From: Streptomyces sp. 6-11-2
Lineage (GTDB): Bacteria; Actinomycetota; Actinomycetes; Streptomycetales; Streptomycetaceae
DNA: 64,000 nucleotides
Direction of reading: 5' to 3'
Assembly (NCBI RefSeq): GCF_006540305.1
Contig: NZ_BJOR01000001.1
Coordinates: 6,200,001-6,264,000 of the forward strand
The notes beneath the pieces were generated by a model. That model had not been told where the DNA came from. It was given only the letters and a program-made list of their open reading frames with translations, and made no database searches. The translations under genes and the position numbers were made by a program. Of this stretch, positions 33,609 to 41,520 are shown piece by piece; positions within the stretch are counted from its first letter, which is position 1; each line of letters begins with the position of its first letter.

Positions 33609-34808
33609 TCATGCCTCGCTCTGTGCGCCGGAACGGGAGCGGGCCGCGATGGTGGAGGCGGTGAAGTTGACCGCCAGGGTGAGCACGAACAGCGCCAGGC
33701 CCGCCGCCATCAGCGCCGACATACCGAAGGGGGAGGCGTCGCCGTAGTGCAGCGCGATCAGCGCGGAGACCGAGTTCGAGCCGGTCTGCAGGATGTGCGG
33801 CTGGATGACGAAGACCGGGGAGATGATCATGTACACCGCGATCGTCTCGCCGAGCGCCCGGCCCAGCCCGAGCATCGTCCCACCGATGATGCCGCCCTTG
33901 CCGTAGGGCAGGACGACCGCACGGATCATCCCCCAGCGGGTGGCGCCGAGCGCGTAGGCGCCCTCGCGTTCACCGGCCGGCGCCTGGGTGAAGACCTCGC
34001 GCATCACCGAGCACTGGATCGGTGCGACCATCAGGGCGACGACGATGCTGGCGACGAAGGTGGACGCGGTGTAGACGCTGGCGGAGGCGAGCGGGTCGCC
34101 CGGCTGGGTGCCGTCCACCTTGAAGAGGGGGATCCAGCCGAACCAGTCGGACAGCCAGCGCGACAGCCCGATGACGTTCTGCTGGAGGAGGAACAGCCCC
34201 CACAGCCCGTACACCACCGACGGCACGGCGGCCATCAGGTCGACCATGGTGACCAGGGAGCGGCGCAGCTTCCGCGGCGCCACATCCGAGATGAACAGGG
34301 CCGTCGCGATGGCCAGAGGAACGGAGATGGTCACCGCGACGGCGGCGATCAGCAGGGTTCCGGTGAGCACGGCCGCGATGCCGAAGTTGTGGGCGTCCGG
34401 CTGCCACGCGGCCGTGGTGAGGAACGAGAACTTGGCCACGCGCAGCGCCTGTCCGGCCCTCAGCAGGAGGAACAGGCCGACCGCCGCCATGATGGCGAGG
34501 ACGACGACTCCGGTGGCCGTCAGCTGGAAGCGGAAGACCCGGTCTCCGAACCCGCGCGCGGCACGGGGCCGCCGGGGCGCCGGTTCACCCGACTCCGGGC
34601 TGCCGAACTGCCCGCTGCAGGGCTCCGGTCTGTCGGAGTCCGATCTGTCGGACTGCCCTGTGTCGGACTGCCCTCTGTCGGAGTCGGGTCTGTCGGAGTC
34701 AGGTCTGTCGGACCCCGATCTGCCGGAAACCGATGCCTCGGACTCCGTTGTGCTCGGGCCGGGTCCGTCCGCATCTCGTCCGCCGAGCCCATGGTGCGTG
34801 GCCACCAC
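33609..34808 (-). CDS. pstC: Phosphate ABC transporter permease PstC
   Basis: About 399-residue permease with the EAA-type motif EREGAYALGATRWGMIRAVV and six core helices (VVVLAIMAAVGLFLLLRAGQ, VLTGTLLIAAVAVTISVPLA, DLMAAVPSVVYGLWGLFLL and others). The N-terminal 95 residues are cytoplasmic and contain an Ser-Asp-Arg-Pro repeat encoded by a 15-bp tandem array. The start is a GTG at 34808, or 34805, 6 or 9 nt after a GGGGGGA ribosome site; an ATG at 34907 lies in the putative promoter. First gene of the Pst-like transcript. Confidence 0.88.
   Translation of the reverse strand: MVATHHGLGGRDADGPGPSTTESEASVSGRSGSDRPDSDRPDSDRGQSDTGQSDRSDSDRPEPCSGQFGSPESGEPAPRRPRAARGFGDRVFRFQLTATGVVVLAIMAAVGLFLLLRAGQALRVAKFSFLTTAAWQPDAHNFGIAAVLTGTLLIAAVAVTISVPLAIATALFISDVAPRKLRRSLVTMVDLMAAVPSVVYGLWGLFLLQQNVIGLSRWLSDWFGWIPLFKVDGTQPGDPLASASVYTASTFVASIVVALMVAPIQCSVMREVFTQAPAGEREGAYALGATRWGMIRAVVLPYGKGGIIGGTMLGLGRALGETIAVYMIISPVFVIQPHILQTGSNSVSALIALHYGDASPFGMSALMAAGLALFVLTLAVNFTASTIAARSRSGAQSEA
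34627..34731. repeat. Seven 15-bp tandem repeats inside pstC
   Basis: Seven consecutive units resembling GGTCTGTCGGAGTCC encode (minus strand) repeated pentapeptides of the SDRPD/SDRGQ type in the cytoplasmic N-terminus of PstC. The unit length is a multiple of three, so copy-number change keeps the frame. Confidence 0.85.
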
Positions 34809-34900
34809 GTGTGGTCCCCCCACTGTGGAAACGAATCTCGCGATGACCGGTCGGTCCGCGCGATGAGATTCAATGGCCGGATCTTGTCGGCCCAACGCGT

Positions 34901-34922
34901 CTCGCATGGCCGGTCGATGAAC
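34901..34922 (-). promoter_or_regulatory. Putative PhoP (PHO box) direct-repeat site
   Basis: On the minus strand GTTCATCGACC (34922-34912) fits the 11-nt PhoP direct-repeat unit of Streptomyces (G-G/T-TCA-YYY-R-G/C-G) with one deviation. It is followed by GGCCATGCGAG as a weaker second unit. It lies about 95-115 bp before the pstC start. GTTCAT also forms a palindrome with the adjacent ATGAAC (ATGAAC-G-GTTCAT, 34917-34929). Confidence 0.4.
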
Positions 34923-35032
34923 GGTTCATGCCATTTCTGTGCCGCTCCTGTGTGGGAGTCGAGTGAGGCGTCCTGCCGGTCCCGCCTCCGCGTGCCCGAC
35001 GTGGGCGAGGGCGCGTTTGGGTAACCACGTAC

Positions 35033-35050
35033 GCTTAGGCGAGCCTAAGC
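35033..35050. promoter_or_regulatory. Iron box (DmdR/IdeR type) before the siderophore transporter operon
   Basis: GCTTAGGCGAGCCTAAGC matches the TTAGGTTAGGCTAACCTAA-type operator of the iron repressor DmdR1/IdeR: TTAGGC and GCCTAA half-sites separated by two bases. It lies 21 bp before the ATG at 35072. Iron-replete repression of the permease/ATPase genes is expected. Confidence 0.85.
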
Positions 35051-35071
35051 TAAGCGATACGGGAAGGGTTC

Positions 35072-36073
35072 ATGTCAGGAGTCGCAAGACGCCGCCTCGG
35101 GTGGCTGGTCACCACTCTTCTCCTGTTGTTGCTGGCGGTGCTGCTCAGTCTCGCGGTGGGCAGTCGCCCGGTGGCGCCCTCGGTGGTCTGGGACGCCCTG
35201 CTGCACGGCGGGACCGGCGCCGACGCGCAGGTCGTACGGTCGTTGCGAGTGCCGCGCACGGTCATCGGGGTGATGGTCGGGGCCGCGCTCGCCGTTGCCG
35301 GAACGGTTCTTCAGGGCATCACCCGGAACCCCATCGCGGAGCCCGGCATCCTGGGCATCAGCCAGGGTGCGTCGATGGGCGTCGTCTGCGCCATCGCCTT
35401 CCTCGGGGTGCACAGCCTGACCGGGTACGTCTGGTACGCGTTCGTGGGCGCGGGAGTCGCGGCGGTCCTGATCTACGCCGTCGCCAGCAGCGGACGAGGC
35501 GGCGCGTCCCCGGTCAAGCTGGCGCTGGCGGGCGCCGCGATGAACGCGTTCCTCGCCTCGCTGATCTCGGCCGTCCTGACCACCAACGCACGCGCCCTGG
35601 ACGAGTTCCGGTTCTGGGACGTCGGTTCGATCAGCGGCCGGGACGCCACGATCGCCGGTCAGGTCTGGCCGTTCCTCCTCGCCGGCCTGCTGCTGGTGCT
35701 GGCCATGGCGCGCGGCCTCGACGCGCTCGCGCTCGGCGACGACATCGCCCGGGGGCTTGGCCGCAACGTCGCGCTGCTGCGAGCAACCGGTGCCCTGGGC
35801 GCGACCGTTCTGACCGGCGCCGCGGTCGCGGCGGCCGGTCCCATCGCCTTCATCGGCCTCGCCGTGCCGCACATGGCCCGGGCCCTCGTCGGACCGGGCC
35901 ACCGCTGGCTGCTGCCGGTGGCCGCGCTGCTCGGGCCGGTGATGCTGCTGCTGGCGGACGTGCTCGGACGGGTCGTGGTGCGGCCCGCGGAGGTGCCCGT
36001 GGCCGTGATGACCGCGCTGGCCGGTGTGCCGTTCCTGATCGTGCTGGTCCGGCGGAAGGCGGTGGCGGCATGA
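35072..36073 (+). CDS. Ferric-siderophore ABC permease (FecCD family), subunit 1
   Basis: 333-residue inner-membrane permease of the BtuC/FhuB/FecCD family. Family signatures include RVPRTVIGVMVGAALAVAGT, GITRNPIAEPGILGISQGAS and the cytoplasmic coupling region with GPIAFIGLAVPHMARALVG. About ten membrane helices are expected. GGGAAGG precedes the ATG, and its stop overlaps the second permease (ATGA). It works with the second permease, the ATPase and the lipoprotein downstream to import an iron-loaded siderophore; which one cannot be told. Confidence 0.94.
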   Translation: MSGVARRRLGWLVTTLLLLLLAVLLSLAVGSRPVAPSVVWDALLHGGTGADAQVVRSLRVPRTVIGVMVGAALAVAGTVLQGITRNPIAEPGILGISQGASMGVVCAIAFLGVHSLTGYVWYAFVGAGVAAVLIYAVASSGRGGASPVKLALAGAAMNAFLASLISAVLTTNARALDEFRFWDVGSISGRDATIAGQVWPFLLAGLLLVLAMARGLDALALGDDIARGLGRNVALLRATGALGATVLTGAAVAAAGPIAFIGLAVPHMARALVGPGHRWLLPVAALLGPVMLLLADVLGRVVVRPAEVPVAVMTALAGVPFLIVLVRRKAVAA

Positions 36074-37242
36074 CGCGGCTGGGTCATGGGGAGCGCGCGG
36101 TGCACCTGAAGCGGACGGAGCACGCGGGGCACGGCGGACACGATGCCGCCGGCGGCAACGGCGGCAACGGCGGCAACGGCGGCGGGCGTCCGCCCGGCCG
36201 GCCCGCCGGACACGCCGTGCTGCGGGCCGGGCGGGGCAGTTTCCTGGTGCACCGCAGGGTCCTGGTGGTGGGTGCCGTCCTCGCCGTGCTGCTCGCGGGT
36301 GTCGTGGTGACGTCGCTGTGCGTCGGCGAGTCGTTCGTCGCGCCGAGCGAGGTGGTCCGCGTCCTGCTGGGACTGCCCAGCCCCGACCGGCTGGTGGTCG
36401 GCACACTGCGGTTGCCGCGCCTGGTGACCGGGCTGCTGGTGGGCATCGCCTTCGGCCTGTCCGGCGCGCTGATCCAGACCATGGCCCGCAACCCGCTCGC
36501 CAGTCCGGACGTCATCGGCGTGACGCACGGCGCGGGTGCGGCGACGGTCGCCGCGATGACGTTCGGGCTCACCTCGTACACCGTTCTGCCGTACGTGTCC
36601 GTGGCGGGCGGTCTGCTCGCCGCGCTGCTCGTCTACCTGTTCGCCTGGCGGGGCGGGCTGGCCGCCTCCCGCTTCGTCCTGATCGGCATCGGCATCTCGG
36701 TGGCGCTCGGTTCGCTGACCAGACTGTGGGTGACCAAGGGTGACTATCTGGTCGCCCAGCAGGCCAGGATCTGGCTCACCGGATCGCTCAACGGCCGCGG
36801 TTACGACCAGGCGGCACCACTCGCCACGGTCCTGGTGCTGCTGGTGCCTTTCCTACTGTGGGCGGCCCGCGCGCAGCGCGGCTCGGCCTTCGACGACGAC
36901 ACGGCCGTCGCCCTCGGTGTCCGGCTCGGCCGCGTCCGGGTCGGGCTCAGCGTCCTCGGTGTCGTGCTGGCGTCCGTCGCGACCGGGGCGGCGGGGCCTG
37001 TCGACTTCGTGGCCCTGCTCGCTCCCCAGATCGCCCGCCGGCTCACCCGTGCCCCGCACATTCCGCTGGTGTGCTCCGCGTTGACGGGCGCGCTGATCGT
37101 GGTCGTCGGGGATCTGCTGGCCCGCAGGCTCTTCTCGCCGCTGGAGCTTCCGGTCGGCGTGTTCACCGCCCTGGTGGGCGCCCCCTATCTGATGTGGCTG
37201 ATCGTCCGTACCCGTAGCAGCCGTTCCGGAGGAACCGCGTGA
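36070..37242 (+). CDS. Ferric-siderophore ABC permease (FecCD family), subunit 2
   Basis: 390-residue partner permease with [40 protein letters not shown] and [18 protein letters not shown]. An extra N-terminal arm of about 55 residues is rich in His and in Gly-Gly-Asn repeats (from a GGCGGCAAC tandem at about 36152-36180) and would be cytoplasmic. Start and stop both overlap the neighbouring genes. Confidence 0.94.
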   Translation: MTRLGHGERAVHLKRTEHAGHGGHDAAGGNGGNGGNGGGRPPGRPAGHAVLRAGRGSFLVHRRVLVVGAVLAVLLAGVVVTSLCVGESFVAPSEVVRVLLGLPSPDRLVVGTLRLPRLVTGLLVGIAFGLSGALIQTMARNPLASPDVIGVTHGAGAATVAAMTFGLTSYTVLPYVSVAGGLLAALLVYLFAWRGGLAASRFVLIGIGISVALGSLTRLWVTKGDYLVAQQARIWLTGSLNGRGYDQAAPLATVLVLLVPFLLWAARAQRGSAFDDDTAVALGVRLGRVRVGLSVLGVVLASVATGAAGPVDFVALLAPQIARRLTRAPHIPLVCSALTGALIVVVGDLLARRLFSPLELPVGVFTALVGAPYLMWLIVRTRSSRSGGTA

Positions 37243-38126
37243 CCGGCAACCATCCCACCGCCCCCGGGACTTCCCGTCTCGCCGCGCGGGGGCTCACCCT
37301 CGCCTACGAGGACCGTGCGGTTGTCGAGGAGCTGGACCTGGACGTCCCGGACGGCAGGGTCACCGTCATCGTGGGCCCCAACGCCTGCGGCAAGTCCACC
37401 CTGTTGCGTGCCCTGGGCCGCCTGCTGAAGCCGCGGCGCGGGGCCGTCCTGCTGGACGGCACCGAACTGGCCCGCCTGCCCACCAAGCGGATCGCCCAGG
37501 TGATCGGGTTGCTGCCGCAGACCCCGGTGCCGCCGGAGGGGATCACGGTCGGGGACCTGATCGCGCGCGGGCGCCAGCCGCACCAGAAGTGGTGGCAGCA
37601 GTGGTCCGAGACGGACGAGGCGTCCGTCTCGCAGGCCATGGAACGCACCGGGACCGCCGATCTCGCCGAGCGTCCGGTCGACGAACTGTCGGGCGGGCAG
37701 CGCCAACGGGTGTGGATCGCCATGGCACTTGCCCAGGACACCGATCTGCTGCTGCTCGACGAGCCGACGACGTACCTGGACATCGCCCATCAGGTGGAGG
37801 TCCTGGACCTGGTGCGCCGGCTCAACCGGGAACGCGGCCGGACGGTGGTGGCGGTGCTGCACGATCTGAACCAGGCCGCGCGCTACGCCGACCATCTGAT
37901 CGCCATGCGGGCGGGGAGGATCGTCGCGCAGGGGCCGCCCGGCGACATCGTCACCGCCGAGCTGGTCCAGGAGGTGTTCGGGCTCACGTCGGTCGTCGTG
38001 CCGGACCCGGTCACGGGCGGGCCCATGGTGGTGCCCGGCCCTCCGCGGTCGGCGGACGGCGCGAGCGCGGGCGAGGACACGAAGGGCGGAGCGGCCGTCC
38101 CGGCGGCGCGTAATGGCGCCCGGTGA
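37239..38126 (+). CDS. Ferric-siderophore ABC transporter ATP-binding protein
   Basis: 295-residue FecE/FepC-type ATPase: Walker [11 protein letters not shown]-loop [20 protein letters not shown], signature [15 protein letters not shown], Walker [13 protein letters not shown] and H-loop [14 protein letters not shown]. The GTG at 37239 overlaps the preceding stop, and GGAGGA lies just upstream. The C-terminal 40 residues are a Gly/Ala/Pro-rich extension. Confidence 0.95.
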   Translation: MTGNHPTAPGTSRLAARGLTLAYEDRAVVEELDLDVPDGRVTVIVGPNACGKSTLLRALGRLLKPRRGAVLLDGTELARLPTKRIAQVIGLLPQTPVPPEGITVGDLIARGRQPHQKWWQQWSETDEASVSQAMERTGTADLAERPVDELSGGQRQRVWIAMALAQDTDLLLLDEPTTYLDIAHQVEVLDLVRRLNRERGRTVVAVLHDLNQAARYADHLIAMRAGRIVAQGPPGDIVTAELVQEVFGLTSVVVPDPVTGGPMVVPGPPRSADGASAGEDTKGGAAVPAARNGAR

Positions 38127-38216
38127 CCTGCGAAGAGACGCTTCGGAAATGAGCCGACAAGGCGGCATGTGATCGGAAGCACACGCTCTGGATGTATCAG
38201 ACACACAGGCATCTCA

Positions 38217-38235
38217 TAAGGTAAGCCTTACCTAA
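38217..38235. promoter_or_regulatory. Iron box before the siderophore-binding lipoprotein gene
   Basis: TAAGGTAAGCCTTACCTAA, a 19-bp near-perfect match to the DmdR/IdeR operator, 81 bp before the ATG at 38316. This gives the binding-protein gene its own iron-controlled promoter, separate from the permease operon. Confidence 0.88.
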
Positions 38236-38315
38236 AACTCTGCGGGTTCGCCGGGGTCTTGACCCTGGCGGTTCCCGTGTGTCCCCACCCCTCTCACGAC
38301 GGGAGCGCCCTTCCC

Positions 38316-39371
38316 ATGTCCGCCGGACGCCGCCGCACCACCGCCGCAGCCCTCACTCTCGCCGCCGCGCTCGCCCTGACGGCCTGCGGTGGATCCTCCG
38401 CAGGTGGCGAGGACGCGGGCGGCAAGTCCTCGGCCGAGGCCGGGGCGGGCGGCAAGAAGTCCGTCGCCCAGGGCGGGGAGGACTTCAAGGACGCGGCGAA
38501 GAAGACCGCCGCCATGGGCACCGACGCGGCACCCGGCGAGTGGCCCCGCACCATCACCCACGCCATGGGCAGGACCGAGTTGAAGGCCCAGCCCAAGCGC
38601 GTGGTGGTCCTCGACGTCGGCGAACTCGACAACGTCGTCTCCCTGGGCATCAAGCCGGTCGGCCTCGCGCCCACCGAGGGATCCCCCGAACTCCCGACGT
38701 ACCTGAAGAAGGACGCGGGCAGCCCGAAGAACGTCGGCACGATCAACAGCCTCAACCTGGAGGCGATCGCCGCGCTCAAGCCCAACCTCATCCTGGGCAG
38801 CCAACTCCGCGCCGCCGACAAGTACGACGAGCTGTCGCAGATCGCGCCGACCGTCTTCTCCCTCCGTCCCGGCTTCACCTGGAAGGAGAACTACCTGCTG
38901 AACGCCGCCGCGCTCGACAAGACCGCGCAGGCGAAGCAGAAGCTCGCCGCCTACGAGAAGCGGGCCGGGGCCCTCGGCGAGAAGCTCGGTGCCGACAAGC
39001 CGACCGTCTCGATGGTCCGTTACCTGCCCGACGGCGTCATCCGCCTGTACGCCAACGCCTCGTTCATCGGCACGATCCTCAAGGACGTCGGCATCCCCCG
39101 GCCGAAGAACCAGGACATCGACGACCTCGCCGCCGAAGTCAGCGCCGAGAACATCGACCAGGCCGACGCCGACTACATCTTCACCGGCGTCTACGGCGAC
39201 GCGAAGGCGACCGACAAGTCCACGGCGCAGGGCAACCCGCTCTGGAAGAACCTCGGCGCCGTCAAGGCGGGGCACGCCTACGACGTCCCGGACGAGACCT
39301 GGTACCTCGGCCTCGGCGTGACGGCAGCCGAGGAAGTGCTCGGCGACCTGGAGTCGCACCTCACCAAGTAG
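38316..39371 (+). CDS. Iron-siderophore-binding lipoprotein (FecB/FepB family)
   Basis: 351-residue class III periplasmic-type binding protein. A lipoprotein signal peptide (ALTLAAALALTAC) sets the mature Cys at about residue 24. A low-complexity Gly/Lys/Ser linker is followed by the binding domain (PKRVVVLDVGELDNVVSLGI, then IAALKPNLILGSQLRA and TVSMVRYLPDGVIRLYANAS). The ATG at 38316 (MSAGRRRTTAAAL) is chosen because it directly precedes the signal peptide; an in-frame start 19 codons upstream lies near the iron box. It delivers ferric siderophore to the upstream permease. Confidence 0.94.
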   Translation: MSAGRRRTTAAALTLAAALALTACGGSSAGGEDAGGKSSAEAGAGGKKSVAQGGEDFKDAAKKTAAMGTDAAPGEWPRTITHAMGRTELKAQPKRVVVLDVGELDNVVSLGIKPVGLAPTEGSPELPTYLKKDAGSPKNVGTINSLNLEAIAALKPNLILGSQLRAADKYDELSQIAPTVFSLRPGFTWKENYLLNAAALDKTAQAKQKLAAYEKRAGALGEKLGADKPTVSMVRYLPDGVIRLYANASFIGTILKDVGIPRPKNQDIDDLAAEVSAENIDQADADYIFTGVYGDAKATDKSTAQGNPLWKNLGAVKAGHAYDVPDETWYLGLGVTAAEEVLGDLESHLTK

Positions 39372-39486
39372 CCCCCGGCCGCGAGGACCAGGCAGTGCGC
39401 GCCCTGGCACGGGTATACGCCTTGGCGTGTATCGGCCACAGGACATGCGGGACGTTCCTCGCCGGGTGCAGGGATAAAGTGCACCC

Positions 39487-40017
39487 GTGGAACGGATCTT
39501 GGTGGTGGGTGTCACCGGCGCGGGCAAATCCACGCTCGCCCATGCCCTGAGCCGTCGGCTGGGTTTGCCCTACCACGAGATGGACGCGCTGTACTTCAAC
39601 GGTCCCGACTGGGCCGTCAACGACGAGCTGACCGGGGACGTTTCGCGGCTCACCGCGGAGCCTTGCTGGATCATCGACTCTCTCGGCTATCCGGAAGTCC
39701 GTGACCTGCTGTGGGATCGCGCCGACACCGTGATATGGCTGGACTATCCCAAGCGTGTCATCATGCCCCGCGTCCTGCGCCGGTCCTTCCGGCGCACCGT
39801 CACACGCGAGGTTCTGTTCGGCGGCAACAGGGAGACCTGGAGGGACTGGCTGAGCCGGGAACACCCGGCCTGGTGGGCGTGGTCCCAACACGGGCCCCGC
39901 CGCCGGGAGATCGAGCGCCGTGTCCGTGATCCCCGCTTCGCTTCTCTCGACACCCTCCGCTTCGGGCACCCCGACGGCACGGCGGCCTGGCTGGCGTCCC
40001 TCCCGCGCGGGAAATGA
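39487..40017 (+). CDS. P-loop nucleotide kinase-like protein (adenylate kinase/topology-modulation type)
   Basis: 176-residue P-loop NTPase with Walker A GVTGAGKST at residues 8-16 and a Walker-B/Asp region in TVIWLDYPK. The LPYHEMDALYFNGPDW segment is typical of the 'adenylate and guanylate kinase related / DNA topology modulation (FlaR)' family. The substrate is not established for this group. It starts at a GTG (39487) and stands alone; 115 bp separate it from the lipoprotein gene. Confidence 0.85.
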   Translation: MERILVVGVTGAGKSTLAHALSRRLGLPYHEMDALYFNGPDWAVNDELTGDVSRLTAEPCWIIDSLGYPEVRDLLWDRADTVIWLDYPKRVIMPRVLRRSFRRTVTREVLFGGNRETWRDWLSREHPAWWAWSQHGPRRREIERRVRDPRFASLDTLRFGHPDGTAAWLASLPRGK

Positions 40018-40048
40018 GGCGTCGCGGGAGTTCCCGTGGCGGGCGCCT

Positions 40049-40465
40049 TCAGGGCGACTCGTTCAGAAGCCGGTCGAGGTGGCTTTCCAGGTCCAGTGCC
40101 TCAGTCTCGTGGGTGGCCGGCACCATCTCGTAGGTACGGAACAGCCAGTGCGCGAGGGCCGGCAGCGGAGCGATGAGGTGGGCCGAGCCGCCCGGTGGTT
40201 TCAGGAGAATGTGCAGGAGGGCTTCCGGGCCGGTTCCGGTCGGCCACACCCTCACGTCGCCCTCTCCGCCGGCCGCCAGCATCCCTCGGGCAAGCAGCTC
40301 GCGTGAGATGACCCAGGACACGGGGCTCAGGGCGAGGCCCTGGAAGAGGAACTCCACCACGAGTGGGTCCTGCGACCTGTAGAGCAGGTGGGTCGGTACG
40401 GGGAGCCGTGTGCCCTGGGGCGTCACGAGCTCCATGCCGAGCATGTGGTCTACGCAAGTGATCAT
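40049..40465 (-). CDS. SsgA-like sporulation/cell-division regulator (SALP)
   Basis: 138-residue protein of the SsgA-like family, restricted to morphologically complex actinobacteria, which guide septum placement and peptidoglycan remodelling during sporulation. Matching segments are MELVTPQGTRLPVPTHLLYR, PVSWVISRELLARGM, GEGDVRVWPTG and PALAHWLFRTYEMVPATHE. The start at 40465 is set by family length; the ribosome site is weak. Solitary gene. Confidence 0.88.
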   Translation of the reverse strand: MITCVDHMLGMELVTPQGTRLPVPTHLLYRSQDPLVVEFLFQGLALSPVSWVISRELLARGMLAAGGEGDVRVWPTGTGPEALLHILLKPPGGSAHLIAPLPALAHWLFRTYEMVPATHETEALDLESHLDRLLNESP

Positions 40466-40604
40466 GACTTTGTGTGCGTCTCGTCGGTGGAAGGGGCGGC
40501 GGTGGCCGCCGAACCTTCGCTGGGGGCGCGGGGGAGGCATTCGGTCCTGTGGCCGCCGCTGTCCCTTGAGCGACCCCGAATGCCGCCCCCGCGGTTCTGT
40601 GACG

Positions 40605-40623
40605 CCGGCCCGCAAGGGGCCGG
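40605..40623 (-). terminator. Small hairpin downstream of the His-rich secreted protein gene
   Basis: CCGGCCC (40605-40611) pairs with GGGCCGG (40617-40623) around GCAAG, in the 233-bp gap between the minus-strand genes ending at 40699 and starting at 40465. A plausible terminator. Confidence 0.4.
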
Positions 40624-40698
40624 GGTGGCTCGGGCCGCGTTACCTGCCCCCTGATGTACGGCAGCCCGAACGGTGGCGGTCCTGGGAACCGCGGTTCC

Positions 40699-41040
40699 TC
40701 AGCGGTGTGAGGCGTCGTGGTGCTTCAGGCCGTCCCAGGAGGTGTGTCCGTGGCCGTCGACCCAGCGGAGCTGGTCGAGAACCCACTGCTGACGGCCTTC
40801 GTCGATCCGCGCCCGGTCGCCGTCATGCTTGTCGTGCCTGGTCCAGTGGCGGCTGCCGTGGTGGTTGTGCCGGTCCTTTTTGTGGTGGTCGGAGACGCGG
40901 ACGGCCGAGACGACACCCGGCTGGCTGCTGCTCGGGTACGTCGCAGCCGAGGCGGAGCCGCCGGTGGCGAGAAGCCCGGCTGCCGCGACGGCGGTCGAGA
41001 TGATCGCGATGACAGCCCCACGAACAGTCCTGCTTGCCAT
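40699..41040 (-). CDS. Small His-rich secreted protein
   Basis: 113-residue exported protein: signal peptide (VRGAVIAIISTAVAAAGLLA, cleaved near GSASAAT at about 33), then a mature part of about 80 residues dominated by His, Lys, Arg and Asp (SDHHKKDRHNHHGSRHWTRH). A more ordered end contains DEGRQQWVLDQLRWVDGHGH. There are no cysteines. The His content would suit metal binding, but no family is recognised. GAGGAAA precedes the ATG at 41040. Confidence 0.78.
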   Translation of the reverse strand: MASRTVRGAVIAIISTAVAAAGLLATGGSASAATYPSSSQPGVVSAVRVSDHHKKDRHNHHGSRHWTRHDKHDGDRARIDEGRQQWVLDQLRWVDGHGHTSWDGLKHHDASHR

Positions 41041-41520
41041 GGTGTTTCCTCTCTTTCCTCGCTCCACGATGCGAACGGGAAAATTAGTGCTTATCTGCCT
41101 CACTGGGCACTGAAGACCCTAACCCCGACTTGTTGAACGGTGAACTAGTTCGGGCGTGAGGTGCACCACGCGCCGAGGAGTCGCCGCGTCGGAATATTCC
41201 TGCGGCCCCCGCTGTTTCGAGCCGGTTCTCGGGAGGCGGCCGGGGCCCGCTCCCTTCGGTGCTTGTGCCACCTGATGGCGAGCAACTCGCCCATTTCACG
41301 GCCGCGTTGGAAAGCCGCGCAAAACCGGGCCCTGCCGTGAGTGTGGTCGAACAAGAGGCGCCTGACGGTCGAAAGACCAGGTCAGGCGCCATTTTTCGGT
41401 GTCTGGGAAGAAGCCGGGCTCCGGGACGGCTCGGAGCCTCGTGTCAGACCCGGAGCGGTTCGGGGAGTGTCGGCCCGATTACGGCGGGCCGGGATCCTTC
41501 CTGTGCTCCGGGCGACGCTG
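41041..41520. other. 480-bp stretch without a confident gene
   Basis: It contains the promoter region of the His-rich protein (AT-richer, about 41041-41140) and a strong hairpin at 41357-41390. An open frame on the plus strand from 41259 translates without family resemblance and runs antisense into the next gene, so it is not called. Base composition is more mixed than in flanking operons. Confidence 0.5.
41357..41396 (+). terminator. Strong intrinsic terminator with T-run
   Basis: GGCGCCTGAC-GGTC (41357-41370), GAAA loop, GACC-AG-GTCAGGCGCC (41375-41390), followed by ATTTTT. The orientation is plus strand, yet no plus-strand gene lies within 1.3 kb upstream. The weaker T-rich side on the other strand could serve the minus-strand gene ending at 41521. 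Confidence 0.8.

Noticed and set aside
41259..41360. Possible fragment of an integrase or transposase
   Set aside because: A short stretch (LVPPDGEQLAHFTAALES) faintly resembles a recombinase helix, but no catalytic motif, inverted repeat or target duplication supports it.
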